Shown piece after piece: positions 1-7,454 of a DNA stretch of 64,000 nt; position 1 is the first letter of the stretch; each line of letters starts with the position of its first letter. The notes under the pieces were generated by a model. It was not told the DNA's origin. It worked only from the letters and a program-made list of their open reading frames with translations, and did no database searches. The DNA comes from Bacteroidales bacterium (GTDB taxonomy: Bacteria > Bacteroidota > Bacteroidia > Bacteroidales > P3), in contig JAFROL010000029.1 in NCBI GenBank assembly GCA_017429685.1, positions 1 to 64,000 of the forward strand, read 5' to 3'. The position numbers and the translations under genes were made by a program.

Positions 1-199
1 CTACGACGAGGCTGGCGAGTTCTCCTACCTTGTAGGACTACCCGGAAAAAGCGGTGTGGGCGGAGGTATCGCCGCCATTTATCCATCCCGCTATTCCGTA
101 GCGGTATGGAGTCCGCGACTCAACGAGAAAGGCAATTCGGTTATGGGAATGAAAGCACTTGAACTACTCACCACCGAAACGGAAGAGTCTATTTTCTAA
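1..199 (+). CDS. glsA: Glutaminase A, C-terminal end (5' truncated by window)
   Basis: Only the last 65 or so residues are present, read from base 2 to a TAA at 197-199. They contain the serine-dependent beta-lactamase-like glutaminase C-terminal signature [12 protein letters not shown], followed by [14 protein letters not shown] and an ALELL helix. This is the conserved end of GlsA enzymes, which hydrolyse L-glutamine to L-glutamate and ammonia in the cytoplasm. The start and the catalytic Ser-x-x-Lys lie outside the window. The family call rests on this C-terminal block alone but the block is distinctive. It fits an amino-acid-fermenting lifestyle. Confidence 0.88.
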   Translation, partial: YDEAGEFSYLVGLPGKSGVGGGIAAIYPSRYSVAVWSPRLNEKGNSVMGMKALELLTTETEESIF

Positions 200-699
200 G
201 AGTGGATTGTGTTTTCTAGCATAGAACTCGCTCATATGTACAATCTGAATAAAGTCGGTCTGAAAAACTGCGGGTAGCGTATTGATTTTCACGATGAGAG
301 AACATCGGATGTGAGTCTATAGGTTTTACTCCCATTTTACACCCCTTTTTATCATCTTTTACTCAAATTCTGCCTGGGTATAGGGTAGGTCTAGGGATCG
401 TCCTGTGTCGCTTCGATGTTCTGTAACCTTCTCCGTGGGGGAAAAATATAAAAAATTCATCTCAAGTGTTACTTTTTTCGTATTTTTGCATCTAACAATA
501 CCGTTCAAAGAAAATCCCGACAAGACATTATCGTAGATGCTCATTGTCGGCAGCGACGCCCGCAGAAGACTGAGATGTTCATTGTGTTGTTTCTATTTTC
601 ATTGCCGTCCGCTGGTATGCCCCGCAAAACATTCACTGGATGTTTCGCTCATTGGAGAATGAAGGATGGCAGCCATTTGGTATAATTATCCGCATAAAA
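200..699. other. Intergenic stretch with orphan promoter-like box and cassette-flank repeat
   Basis: No convincing gene is seen in these 500 bases. A forward TATTTTTG box at 481-488 resembles the Bacteroidetes -7 element, but no forward gene follows. A 7-bp stem (CCGACAA / TTGTCGG, about 518-551) lies just downstream. The right part (541-699) is a repeat related to 1277-1402. A short reverse open frame at 359-544 has no recognisable features and is judged non-coding. Confidence 0.5.
541..699. repeat. Cassette-flank repeat, copy 1 (3' of the Imm11-like gene)
   Basis: Roughly 60 bases here (about 550-610) align with 1280-1343 at about 80 percent identity by eye, sharing CGCAGAAGAC, ATTGTGTTGTT and TTGTCGTC/TTGCCGTC. 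A second shared block, AAGGATGG(C/T)AGCC, occurs at about 661-676 and 1371-1384. Each copy sits immediately 3' of a small reverse-strand gene of unrelated sequence, so the repeat belongs to the cassette boundary and not to the genes. Confidence 0.6.
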
Positions 700-1200
700 T
701 TACGCAACGCCAATATATTCTGAGGAAAATTCAATATTGGTGATTGCGGCGTTTTCGATGGCTTCTTTAACCTCTTTGGTGCAGATATTCGTATATGTTC
801 CTTTCAAGTGAAAGACATCATAGTCTTTCCAAGTGTTCAGGTCAAACCATACAATGTCTGCGTCTCTATCTTCTTTTATTATAGGCCCCGCTTCATTTAT
901 ATTTAACCAGCCATAATATTTTTCTGTGACACCTTCAATCTCCGCAGGGAAACATTTGAAGCCATTGAACTGCCCCTCTTCAAGGACATTTTTAAGCCTT
1001 TCAGAAATGAGGAACTGCGACCAATTGAGGTATGGAACAATGTCGTATGGTTTTGTCCCCTTGCTTACCGTGTACCTCGAATCGGAAACGATTGGGTCGT
1101 TTTCTTCCAATAGCTTGAAAGAATAATAGTGCACAGCTGGCTCTATCTGCAATTCCCGCCATTGGTGCTTCGGGTAGAATCCATAAAATATTTGTTCCAT
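700..1200 (-). CDS. Imm11-like (DUF1629-type) putative immunity protein
   Basis: A 166-residue soluble protein with no signal peptide, starting MEQIFYGFYPKHQW. The frame stays open upstream, but the extra part would translate the flanking repeat, so the ATG at 1200 is preferred. The segment LISERLKNVLEE followed by GFKCFPAEIEGV resembles the Imm11/DUF1629 family, whose members are predicted immunity proteins of polymorphic toxins. No toxin gene is visible next to it. It lies in tandem with another small reverse gene, both bordered by related repeats, which fits a remnant immunity array. The family call is by pattern only and moderately sure; the immunity role is inferred. Confidence 0.5.
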   Translation of the reverse strand: MEQIFYGFYPKHQWRELQIEPAVHYYSFKLLEENDPIVSDSRYTVSKGTKPYDIVPYLNWSQFLISERLKNVLEEGQFNGFKCFPAEIEGVTEKYYGWLNINEAGPIIKEDRDADIVWFDLNTWKDYDVFHLKGTYTNICTKEVKEAIENAAITNIEFSSEYIGVA

Positions 1201-1384
1201 AATAAGTTTGTTTCTGTTCAATTTATTGTTTAGTTTCTGCATTTTTTCCGCGCTCGTGAGCGGGGTGGCGCTGTGCGGCAACGATGCCCCGCAGAAGACG
1301 GAGATGTGCATTGTGTTGTTCCTGTTTTCTTTGTCGTCACCTCCGCTACGGTCGGTGGCCATAGCACGCAAGGATGGTAGCCGT
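1201..1384. repeat. Composite spacer between two small genes (cassette flanks)
   Basis: The left half (about 1208-1265) matches 1907-1965: both share TTTCTGTTCAAT, then TTGTTT, then a GCGC and GAGCGG block. The right half matches the repeat at 541-699. So both reverse genes have a related 5' flank and a related 3' flank around unrelated coding sequences. This is the expected structure of exchangeable gene cassettes. Confidence 0.6.
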
Positions 1385-1897
1385 TTAGCTTGTTACAATC
1401 CTTTTTTTCAATTCCTTTTGCCAAATGGCTAATTCAACCGCAAAACACATAATGACAAGTGCTATTCCGACCGGAAGCCCCCATTGGGATTCAGTTTTCT
1501 GGTACTCATAATAAGCAGCTAATGGAATACTATAGTCCGCCGTTTCATAGGCGTAAACTGTTGATCTACGTGAACGGTTAAGGCCTTCGTTCTTTTTGAC
1601 GTAAAGCCTGATTGTTGATTGCTCGCGGATTGCTTCATCGCTATAGGGGATGATGAAGCGATGCGATGGGTATTCCTTTAGTTTTACTCGTGTCCAATGG
1701 GCATTATTCTTACCCGGAGCTTTATTTACAAAAACGGATGAAACCGTTCCGTCTACATATTTAAGGTCACTTGGGTTAATTGGTGAAGTGTTGAAGTGTT
1801 GATACAATGCATTACCACCCACAACCAGCGAAAATATTCCCCATAGTATGGATATTACTATCTTTGTTACGAGTGTTACGTGCGATTGTGTTTCCAT
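1385..1897 (-). CDS. Hypothetical membrane protein in the cassette array
   Basis: A 170-residue protein with an N-terminal membrane helix (about residues 10-32, ISILWGIFSLVVGGNALY) and a second near the C terminus (about 140-158, LPVGIALVIMCFAVELAIW). Between them is a hydrophilic domain of about 105 residues that would face one side of the membrane. The frame begins with METQSHV. I do not recognise the family. DUF3592-type proteins have a similar two-helix layout, but the match is not firm. Its position beside an Imm11-like gene with shared flanks suggests a membrane immunity protein; this is inference from context. Confidence 0.55.
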   Translation of the reverse strand: METQSHVTLVTKIVISILWGIFSLVVGGNALYQHFNTSPINPSDLKYVDGTVSSVFVNKAPGKNNAHWTRVKLKEYPSHRFIIPYSDEAIREQSTIRLYVKKNEGLNRSRRSTVYAYETADYSIPLAAYYEYQKTESQWGLPVGIALVIMCFAVELAIWQKELKKRIVTS

Positions 1898-2310
1898 TTT
1901 GCCTATTGTTTCTGTTCAATCTGTTGTTTCATTCTGTCATTTTCACCGCGCACAGGAGCGGAGCCCGTTTCGCGCTTTGGCGTTCATCTGCGCTTATTTT
2001 ATTCGGTTTGCTGCTATAACGCCTAACTCGTTGTTTTATTGTATGGGAAACGATTGTTCGTGCAACTGGCGTCTGAATCGGCTGCCGCTGTTGGCGGCTA
2101 ACCAGCAGCCATTATGCGACGGCCGATTGAGAAAAAGACAAGCCCTGCTGTTGCCGGCAGGACTGTGGCCTGATATAGTGGAAAAGGCAGCTTGACTCAC
2201 GCTGCAAAAACAGACAGGCGATATTACAACGTTTTCGTTAAGCCGAATGCAGAGGGCAAATCACGAAGTGTTTGCACTATGCTGAGGCGAGAAAACGACT
2301 CATAAAATGG
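1898..2310. other. Intergenic region with cassette 5' flank
   Basis: Positions 1907-1990 repeat the 5' flank seen before the Imm11-like gene. Near 2021 the sequence TATAACGCCTAACTCGTTG resembles the core of an integron-type attC half-site, but no matching complementary half was found. The rest (2040-2310) holds no recognisable gene; the forward open frames here lack start context and family features. Confidence 0.4.
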
Positions 2311-2552
2311 AACGGTATGACGTTTTTAATGAAAATTTGACTTGTAACAATCTTTTCACCGCCTTTTGATTTCAAAACACCCCGCGACACTCTTTTCATC
2401 CATTTTCAAAATCATTTGGCCCTCGCGACACCCTTTTCACCGCTTTTTGATTTCAAAACACCCTTGCGACACTCTTTTCACCCATCTTCAAAATCATTTG
2501 GGACTTGCGAGAGTCTTTTCTGCCGTTTTCAAAACCGATTGATATGCGACAC
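2311..2552. repeat. Degenerate 39-41-bp tandem repeats (about six units)
   Basis: Units begin near 2311, 2351, 2391, 2432, 2473 and 2514. A typical unit is TCTTTTCACC, then TTTTGATTTCAAAAC, then ACCCTTGCGACAC. Units alternate between two subtypes, giving an 82-bp higher-order period. They are contiguous, with no unique spacers, so this is not a CRISPR array. A single diverged unit related to the first (AACGGTATGAC, then ATGAAAATTTG, then GTAACAAT) recurs at about 4598-4645. The array lies 3' of the reverse-strand aspartic protease gene. Confidence 0.75.
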
Positions 2553-2562
2553 CTTGGCGGCC

Positions 2563-3807
2563 TTAATCAATCAGTATCAGTTCTTGGCGTTTGTATGAGA
2601 CGAGCATCTTCTGCTTGGCAAGCACTTCGCAGCCGAAGAGACCGTCTATGCCTTTGCTCTCCTGCAGGTGAGACACGTCGGAGAAAGCGGTTTGCAGCTT
2701 CTTGAACTTGCGACCGCCGAGCGTAAGGGTGGTTTTGCCTTTTGTAATCGATGCCCGTCCGTCGCCATAGCCCGTGAGATGGTCTTTCTTGAGGCCCTTG
2801 ACCGTGGAGGGATGCTGTTGGGACCAATCGCTGGCGAGCAGGTTGGTCTGTGCCCCACTGTCGAATGCCAGCACTACGGGCACGCCACCCACTTGGCAGT
2901 CGAAGGCCAGCAGATGGCCTTTCTTCACGCCGCTCACCGTTTGGCAGCGGTAGCCCTCGTTCAGCAGCCATTGGTATGTGGTGTCCGGGCTTAGCAGCAC
3001 TATCTCGCCAGCCTTGAAGTCGAACAGCACGTCAAAATCTTTGTAGAAACTCTGCCCCAAAATGCCGTGCACCGCCACGCCGACGGTCTCCAGATTGCTC
3101 AAGTCCGATGTCATTATGTCTGTCTCGTTGAGCATAACGCCGCCTATATCCATCAATTTCACATGGTGCACACCGCTGACGGAACCTGTGCCGACGGCAC
3201 CCCGACCGCCGCTCCCCATCACCTGGCCGTCGATGTTGTGGTCGAAATACTTGCTGTTGAGAACGACGATAGGGGAACCTGTATCGAAGAACATATTGCA
3301 CGGCTGGCCGTCGATGATGACGGTCACAATGGGTAGCCCGCCATAGCGATGCACGGGGATGCGCACCATTTTCACTTCTGGTTGTACCTTGGCCGTGGGG
3401 TTGGCTTTTAGAAGCGAGACATTACTCGACAGTAAATTGGCCTCGAGAACCAAGTTATCGACGCTGAAAAGGATTGTTGCCTCCGAGGTGCTGCTGTCAG
3501 GTTTCGTTATGATGTAACGCAACGTCAGTCCTATGCTGTTCTGTTCAGTGCCCGTCAGTTCCCAACTCGTCATGGCGGGCATTTGGGCAATAATCTGTTT
3601 CAACACTTTGGCAGCCGTCGGCTGTTTGATTTTGTTATAATGAAAGTCGGATGCCAGCAATTCATCAATGCCATCAGAGGTATGGTTTTGTGCGGCAGTC
3701 AATATGCGCTCAGCTATCGGTTTGCAGGTATTCACATCTTGGCCATGTGCTACTGTGCCAAGAAAGAAGCTACACACCATCGCGCCGAGCAAAAAGAGTT
3801 TCTTCAT
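2563..3807 (-). CDS. Secreted retropepsin/pepsin-like aspartic protease
   Basis: The protein has 414 residues and a signal peptide (MKKLFLLGAMVCSFFLGTVAHG). An N-terminal region of about 110 residues resembles a small folding or propeptide domain. Two aspartyl-protease lobes follow, each with the active-site triad: FFDTGS with Asp near residue 175 and AFDSGA with Asp near 315. The second lobe has Ala in place of the usual Thr/Ser after Gly. Glycine-rich segments and ILGQSF and LFGCEVL motifs (hydrophobic-hydrophobic-Gly) follow each Asp, as in retropepsin-like clan AA proteins. ATG at 3807 is chosen over an in-frame TTG six bases upstream. It probably acts in the periplasm or outside the cell. 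The family is clear; the substrate is unknown. Confidence 0.82.
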   Translation of the reverse strand: MKKLFLLGAMVCSFFLGTVAHGQDVNTCKPIAERILTAAQNHTSDGIDELLASDFHYNKIKQPTAAKVLKQIIAQMPAMTSWELTGTEQNSIGLTLRYIITKPDSSTSEATILFSVDNLVLEANLLSSNVSLLKANPTAKVQPEVKMVRIPVHRYGGLPIVTVIIDGQPCNMFFDTGSPIVVLNSKYFDHNIDGQVMGSGGRGAVGTGSVSGVHHVKLMDIGGVMLNETDIMTSDLSNLETVGVAVHGILGQSFYKDFDVLFDFKAGEIVLLSPDTTYQWLLNEGYRCQTVSGVKKGHLLAFDCQVGGVPVVLAFDSGAQTNLLASDWSQQHPSTVKGLKKDHLTGYGDGRASITKGKTTLTLGGRKFKKLQTAFSDVSHLQESKGIDGLFGCEVLAKQKMLVSYKRQELILID

Positions 3808-3816
3808 ATTCAATTT

Positions 3817-3870
3817 ATTTTAAAAATTACAAACCAATCCCGTTATTTTAGAAATTACAAACCAATCCCG
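3817..3870. repeat. Two-copy direct repeat in the protease leader
   Basis: Two consecutive copies of a block of about 27 bases, both ending AAATTACAAACCAATCCCG, lie just upstream of the protease start. They may be operator iterons or a simple duplication. No TAnnTTTG box is obvious within them on the reverse strand. Confidence 0.55.
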
Positions 3871-4004
3871 CCCCGCCGCAGCATTGCGGCAGGCGCAGAC
3901 AATTGAATTAAAAACAAAGAGGAAATCCTCCCGGCGATTACTTGTGCAATTCGTGGGGAGAAAATCAGTGAGTTATAGGAACGGCTATCCATAATGCATA
4001 TAGA

Positions 4005-4268
4005 TTACGAGATTGACACATAGCAGACGTTGTCCTCGTTTTCGCTGGTGTCGCAAAGACCGGCGGCGTGGAACATTCCCTCGAAGCTCAGGTCTTCGTC
4101 GATGGCAGGCCAGTGGATGCCACTGTAGGAGAGTTCGAACTGCGCCCGTTGTTCGGGACTGGCATCGCGCAGTCGGGGCCAGCGGCTGAAGTCGTACGAA
4201 GCCGTGAGGCCGTCGGTAGTGGCGGCATACACCGAGTGGTCGTCAATCCATACTTTGCTTATTCTCAT
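4005..4268 (-). CDS. DUF2442 domain protein (partner of DUF4160)
   Basis: The protein has 87 residues: MRISKVWIDDHSVYAATTDG, a FSRWPRLRDASPEQR segment and then GIHWPAIDEDLSFEGM. The W-P-x-L...IHWP..DEDLS pattern is the DUF2442 signature. It lies six bases 3' of the DUF4160 gene in the same direction, the usual two-gene arrangement of these families. Such pairs are predicted toxin-antitoxin-like modules, but their biochemistry is not established. There is a C-terminal tail with one Cys. The family is confident; the role is inferred. Confidence 0.82.
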   Translation of the reverse strand: MRISKVWIDDHSVYAATTDGLTASYDFSRWPRLRDASPEQRAQFELSYSGIHWPAIDEDLSFEGMFHAAGLCDTSENEDNVCYVSIS

Positions 4269-4274
4269 AGCGCA

Positions 4275-4508
4275 TCACTTTTTGAAGAATTCGTGCCAAC
4301 GGTCAACAATCACGTCCACATTCTCTTCGACCAGCGACTCGATGAGCGACAATTCGTGCTTCTTGAAGCCGTGGTTGTAGACCATACTGACGGGCTGCAC
4401 GTTGTACTTCGCCTCTCGCCCGCCATTGGTGACGTGGACGTGCACAGGCTCGTGGTCGTCCGAATAGAACATAAAGCGCAGTCCAAAAAGTGTGAATATC
4501 GTTGGCAT
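4275..4508 (-). CDS. DUF4160 domain protein
   Basis: The protein has 77 residues. The N-terminal FGLRFMFYSDDHEPVHVHV followed by GGREAKYNV is the DUF4160 core, with the conserved sequence D-H-x-P-x-H-(V)-H-V. It is the first gene of a two-gene unit with the DUF2442 gene, separated by six bases. The pair is widespread and mobile in bacteria and is commonly listed as a candidate toxin-antitoxin system. Nothing in the sequence identifies which partner would be toxic. A diverged copy of the 40-bp repeat lies about 90 bases upstream (4598-4645). Confidence 0.85.
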   Translation of the reverse strand: MPTIFTLFGLRFMFYSDDHEPVHVHVTNGGREAKYNVQPVSMVYNHGFKKHELSLIESLVEENVDVIVDRWHEFFKK

Positions 4509-4699
4509 AATTAATATTGTTTTGCCTTATTAACGCATCATATTTGTTTTTATTGTCCTCGCCCCCAATATTTTTCTCACGCCACTTATTGCATTCCAAC
4601 GGTATGACATTTTTTATGAAAATTTGTCTCGTAACAATATTTTCATCCCATCTTAACAGCTCTGTCTGTTTTCAGGCTCGCTTTCTATGTTTTGCCCAT

Positions 4700-5011
4700 T
4701 TATCGTTTGTCCTGCACACCGTACTTTATCCATTCGTATTGCGGGTAGCGGGCATTGACGGCTTTGCGCATAATGAGCATCTGTGCCTTGAGGTCGGCAA
4801 TCAGTTCAAGGTTCTCGTGGGCCTTGAGGGTGACCTTTCGCCGCAGCTCGTCGACCTCGGCATCCTTCTGTCGCAGGACTATGGCCAATTCTTCCATTCG
4901 GTTGATGGCATCGGTGGTGATGCCGAGTTCAGGCAACTCCTTGGTGTGTTTACGCAGACCAGCAACGAGCACATCCGCCTTGTCGATTTCGTTCAAATTT
5001 GTTACTGACAT
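4700..5011 (-). CDS. Conserved hypothetical coiled-coil protein
   Basis: The protein has 103 residues, is soluble and has no signal. Heptad-like charged helices span about residues 30-80 (MEELAIVLRQKDAEVDELRRKV and LELIADLKAQM), predicting a coiled coil. It ends with an aromatic-rich tail, YPQYEWIKYGVQDKR. I do not recognise a named family. It lies upstream of the 40-bp repeat copy and downstream of a DUF2798-like membrane protein gene, with a spacing of 62 bases, so co-transcription is possible. Confidence 0.6.
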   Translation of the reverse strand: MSVTNLNEIDKADVLVAGLRKHTKELPELGITTDAINRMEELAIVLRQKDAEVDELRRKVTLKAHENLELIADLKAQMLIMRKAVNARYPQYEWIKYGVQDKR

Positions 5012-5073
5012 AACTGTATACTTTTTGTGTGAATAATGGGCTTGCGCCCCTGAATTGTGGCTTTGGAAGATGG

Positions 5074-5724
5074 TTATTTGCCAGCGGCGATCTCCTTTTC
5101 GCGGATGATCACGTCGGCGATGGCCTCGGTCTCGTCGGCAGGCTTGACGGTCTTGGTGGCGTTTCGCTCGTTGCGCTGTGCAATATCGTTAGGGAAAATC
5201 TTGCGGATGGCGAACCGCACAAAGGGCTGGACGAAGAACATCTGCGAGAAATAGGCAAACGGCAGGTTGTGGCATATCAGTCGGAACCAACGGCACAAGA
5301 AGTCGACGACATCGAACCCTTCATAATAGGGATAGTAGAATGCGTCGGCCAGCAGACTCATCGTCGGGCACATCAGGCAGACGGTGGCCGAGATGATGGC
5401 CGACTCGAATATCATCGGGTGGTTGCGTCGCGGGTCAAATTTGCGGCTGGCAAAGCGAAACGCCAGCGGACTGCCCATCGCTACCGCCAGCACAAAGGCA
5501 CACACCGTCTCGATGACAATCACGAGCCATATCGGCACGTGGGTGCCGAACATATAGACGCCGCCCTGGCTGTTGATGGCCTGGAGCACCGACGACGTGT
5601 CGGTGGCCTGCATTAGTGCGTCACCCTCGACGACATATAAACTATAGAATACAAACGCGTGAACAGTGATGACCACCGTGATCAACGCATACACCAAATG
5701 CTGAAACTGATTTTGTGATTTCAT
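5074..5724 (-). CDS. Integral membrane protein, DUF2798-like
   Basis: With the start at 5724 (MKSQNQFQHLVYALITVV) the protein has 216 residues. An upstream in-frame ATG at 5757 would add 11 residues that do not look like the family start. Hydrophobic helices lie at about residues 8-30, 58-82 and 100-120, with a further amphipathic region near 150. The first helix resembles DUF2798 proteins (F-Q-H-x-V-x-A-L). A second DUF2798-like half is not obvious, so the call is tentative. The tail after about residue 175 is charged and cytoplasmic. A reverse promoter box lies at 5821-5829. Confidence 0.6.
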   Translation of the reverse strand: MKSQNQFQHLVYALITVVITVHAFVFYSLYVVEGDALMQATDTSSVLQAINSQGGVYMFGTHVPIWLVIVIETVCAFVLAVAMGSPLAFRFASRKFDPRRNHPMIFESAIISATVCLMCPTMSLLADAFYYPYYEGFDVVDFLCRWFRLICHNLPFAYFSQMFFVQPFVRFAIRKIFPNDIAQRNERNATKTVKPADETEAIADVIIREKEIAAGK

Positions 5725-5820
5725 ACATAAAAACCATTTAGTTAAACGTGTGCCCAACTTCGATGGTTCTTACAGATTCACACCACGTTCCGGCTACCGA
5801 CACGCTCACCGGAATCGATT

Positions 5821-5829
5821 GCAAAAGTA
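5821..5829 (-). promoter_or_regulatory. Reverse -7 box TACTTTTGC for the membrane protein gene
   Basis: TACTTTTGC on the reverse strand fits TAnnTTTGC, with a T-rich TTTTTGG about 19-20 bases upstream. It lies about 95 bases before the start at 5724. Confidence 0.6.
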
Positions 5830-5872
5830 CGATTTTTTTTCGAAATAGGCCAAAAAGTTTTTAAAGGTAAAT

Positions 5873-5898
5873 AAAAAAGCCAGGTTTCGCCCGGCTTT
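5873..5898 (-). terminator. Intrinsic terminator after the DUF4878-like lipoprotein gene
   Basis: On the reverse strand AGCCGGG, loop CGAAA, CCTGGCT, then TTTTTT. It lies 28 bases after the stop at 5926. Confidence 0.85.
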
Positions 5899-5925
5899 GT
5901 TGTTCGAATTGAAGGTGTAATGTTA

Positions 5926-6348
5926 TTACCACTCAGCAATTTTCCATCCGTTCTCGGTGAGGACCATCTGTTCCGTGTCTTCCTGTACCTCGCCGTTGCC
6001 GAATGTGCACTTGACTGCAACAGAGGCTGCCTGACCATCTTCAGAAATGGTTTCGCTGAGGATTTCATAGTCTTTCAGGCCGCCATTGGCTTCGTAAACC
6101 ATCTGCATATGTTCGGCAAGTCCGTTGACTTCCTCTTCGGTGTAGTTTTCAGTGCCTACGGTATACATCAAGGCTGCTTTGTAGTCTTTGTTTTTCAACT
6201 CTTTTAAGACTTTTTCCAATGTCGCCGTCGGCGAGTTCTTTTTGCTGGTTTTTGTTGTCTCGGTCGAGTCGCCCGACTGTCCGCAGCTGACGAAGGCAAA
6301 GCTGCATACCACGAAAGCGGTAATTGCGAAAATCAATACTTTTTTCAT
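5926..6348 (-). CDS. DUF4878-like lipoprotein
   Basis: The protein has 140 residues starting MKKVLIFAITAFVVCSFAF with a lipobox FVSC (Cys near residue 22), followed by a Ser/Thr/Lys linker. The mature domain begins with TATLEKVLKELKNKDYKAAL and ends NGWKIAEW. This fits the NTF2-like/DUF4878 fold: a helical start with residues x-x-G/K-D-Y-x-x-A and a closing strand with W-K-I. It is likely anchored in the outer or inner membrane facing the periplasm; the function is unknown. It is monocistronic, with its own promoter (6419-6427) and terminator (5873-5898). Confidence 0.75.
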   Translation of the reverse strand: MKKVLIFAITAFVVCSFAFVSCGQSGDSTETTKTSKKNSPTATLEKVLKELKNKDYKAALMYTVGTENYTEEEVNGLAEHMQMVYEANGGLKDYEILSETISEDGQAASVAVKCTFGNGEVQEDTEQMVLTENGWKIAEW

Positions 6349-6418
6349 CGGTTTTCTGTTTTCTGGATTAATAAAAAAGTTGGTTGTTTTGGTAAGAATT
6401 TGATTGTCAAAATTCAAT

Positions 6419-6427
6419 GCAAAGATA
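6419..6427 (-). promoter_or_regulatory. Reverse promoter TATCTTTGC
   Basis: A consensus -7 element on the reverse strand, with TTTG (CAAA at about 6446-6449) about 18-19 bases upstream as the -33 box. It serves the lipoprotein gene starting at 6348. Confidence 0.75.
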
Positions 6428-6456
6428 CGAAATATTTTTGAACCGACAAATAAAAC

Positions 6457-6487
6457 AAAAAAAGGAACCCTTTCGGATTCCTTTTTT
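6457..6487. terminator. Bidirectional terminator after hbd
   Basis: AAAAAAGGAA and TTCCTTTTTT surround a short loop. It is 23 bases past the hbd stop at 6510 and works on the reverse strand as an A/T-flanked hairpin. Confidence 0.75.
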
Positions 6488-6509
6488 CGGATGTTTGGTC
6501 TGTCGACTA

Positions 6510-7346
6510 TCAATATTTGTAGAAGCCTTCGCCGGTTTTGCGGCCGAGGAGGCCGGCGCGGACCATCTTGCGCAGCAGCGGGTGAGGACGGTACTTCGGA
6601 TCGCCGAACTCTTTGTAGAGGACTTCCATAATGGCCAGGTTGACATCGTTGCCAATCAGGTCGGCCAGGGCCAGGGGTCCCATCGGGTGGTTGGCACCGA
6701 GCATCATACATTTGTCAATATCCTCGGCGGTGGCGATACCGTCGGCCAGGATGCCTACGGCCTCGTTGATCATCGGGATGAGGATGCGGTTGACGACAAA
6801 GCCGGGGGCTTCCTTAACCTCAACGGGCTGCTTGCCGATTTCGGTGGCGAGGTCGACGACGCACTTGCAGACGGCGTCGCTGGTCAGCTGGCCGCGGATC
6901 ACCTCGACGAGGGCCATACGGTCGGCGGGGTTGAAGAAGTGCATACCGATGAACTGGGCCGGACGGCTGGTGCAGGCGGCTATCTCGGTGATGCTCAGTG
7001 AGCTGCTGTTGGTTGCGAAGATGGCTTCGGGTTTGCAGATTTTGTCGAGTTCGGTGAAGACATCTTTCTTGAGCTGCATCTCCTCGACGGCGGCCTCGAT
7101 GACGAGGTCGGCATCGGCGAAGGTGGCATAGTCGGTGGTGGTGGTGATGTTCTTCAGCAGGGCATCGACGGCCTCCTGGGTCATCTTGCCTTTCTCGACG
7201 AGCTTGGCATACGATTTGGCGATTGAACCCATAGCCTTGTCAAGGCTGGCCTGGGTGCGGCTCTTCATAACTACGGGCATCTTGGCGGCGAAGGCTTTGA
7301 CGATGCCTTTGGCCATAGTGCCGGTTCCGATAACGTAGATTTTCAT
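6510..7346 (-). CDS. hbd: 3-hydroxybutyryl-CoA dehydrogenase
   Basis: The protein has 278 residues, full length for the family. The N-terminal Rossmann motif is [11 protein letters not shown] (usual form GxGxMGxGI; here Ala replaces the second-last Gly). Catalytic motifs follow: [20 protein letters not shown] with the catalytic His, and [10 protein letters not shown]. The C-terminal domain has [10 protein letters not shown] and ends [12 protein letters not shown]. The enzyme interconverts acetoacetyl-CoA and (S)-3-hydroxybutyryl-CoA with NAD(P)H. It lies 108 bases 3' of the crotonase gene on the same strand, so the two probably act in sequence in butyrate or amino-acid fermentation. Identification is secure. 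Confidence 0.95.
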   Translation of the reverse strand: MKIYVIGTGTMAKGIVKAFAAKMPVVMKSRTQASLDKAMGSIAKSYAKLVEKGKMTQEAVDALLKNITTTTDYATFADADLVIEAAVEEMQLKKDVFTELDKICKPEAIFATNSSSLSITEIAACTSRPAQFIGMHFFNPADRMALVEVIRGQLTSDAVCKCVVDLATEIGKQPVEVKEAPGFVVNRILIPMINEAVGILADGIATAEDIDKCMMLGANHPMGPLALADLIGNDVNLAIMEVLYKEFGDPKYRPHPLLRKMVRAGLLGRKTGEGFYKY

Positions 7347-7407
7347 AATTTATTAATTTGATAATTTGATAATTGTTAATTCGTTAGTCTTTTTCTGCGT
7401 AGCTACT

Positions 7408-7454
7408 CACACATTAACGCATTCACACATTAACACATTCACACATTGACGCAT
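7408..7454. repeat. 8-bp tandem repeat (CACATTAA/CRCATTCA)
   Basis: About six imperfect 8-bp units of form YRCATTMA fill the gap between crotonase and hbd. The same unit recurs at 41834-41904, also at the 3' end of a reverse gene, and in inverse form near 40600. Confidence 0.75.

Noticed and set aside
359..544. 61-codon reverse frame
   Set aside because: No family, signal or ribosome-binding site, and it covers the orphan promoter region.
1201..1371. N-terminal extension of the Imm11-like protein
   Set aside because: The extension is a translation of the flanking repeat and is not like the family.
2311..2552. Possible CRISPR array
   Set aside because: Units are contiguous and degenerate, without unique spacers, and no cas genes are present.
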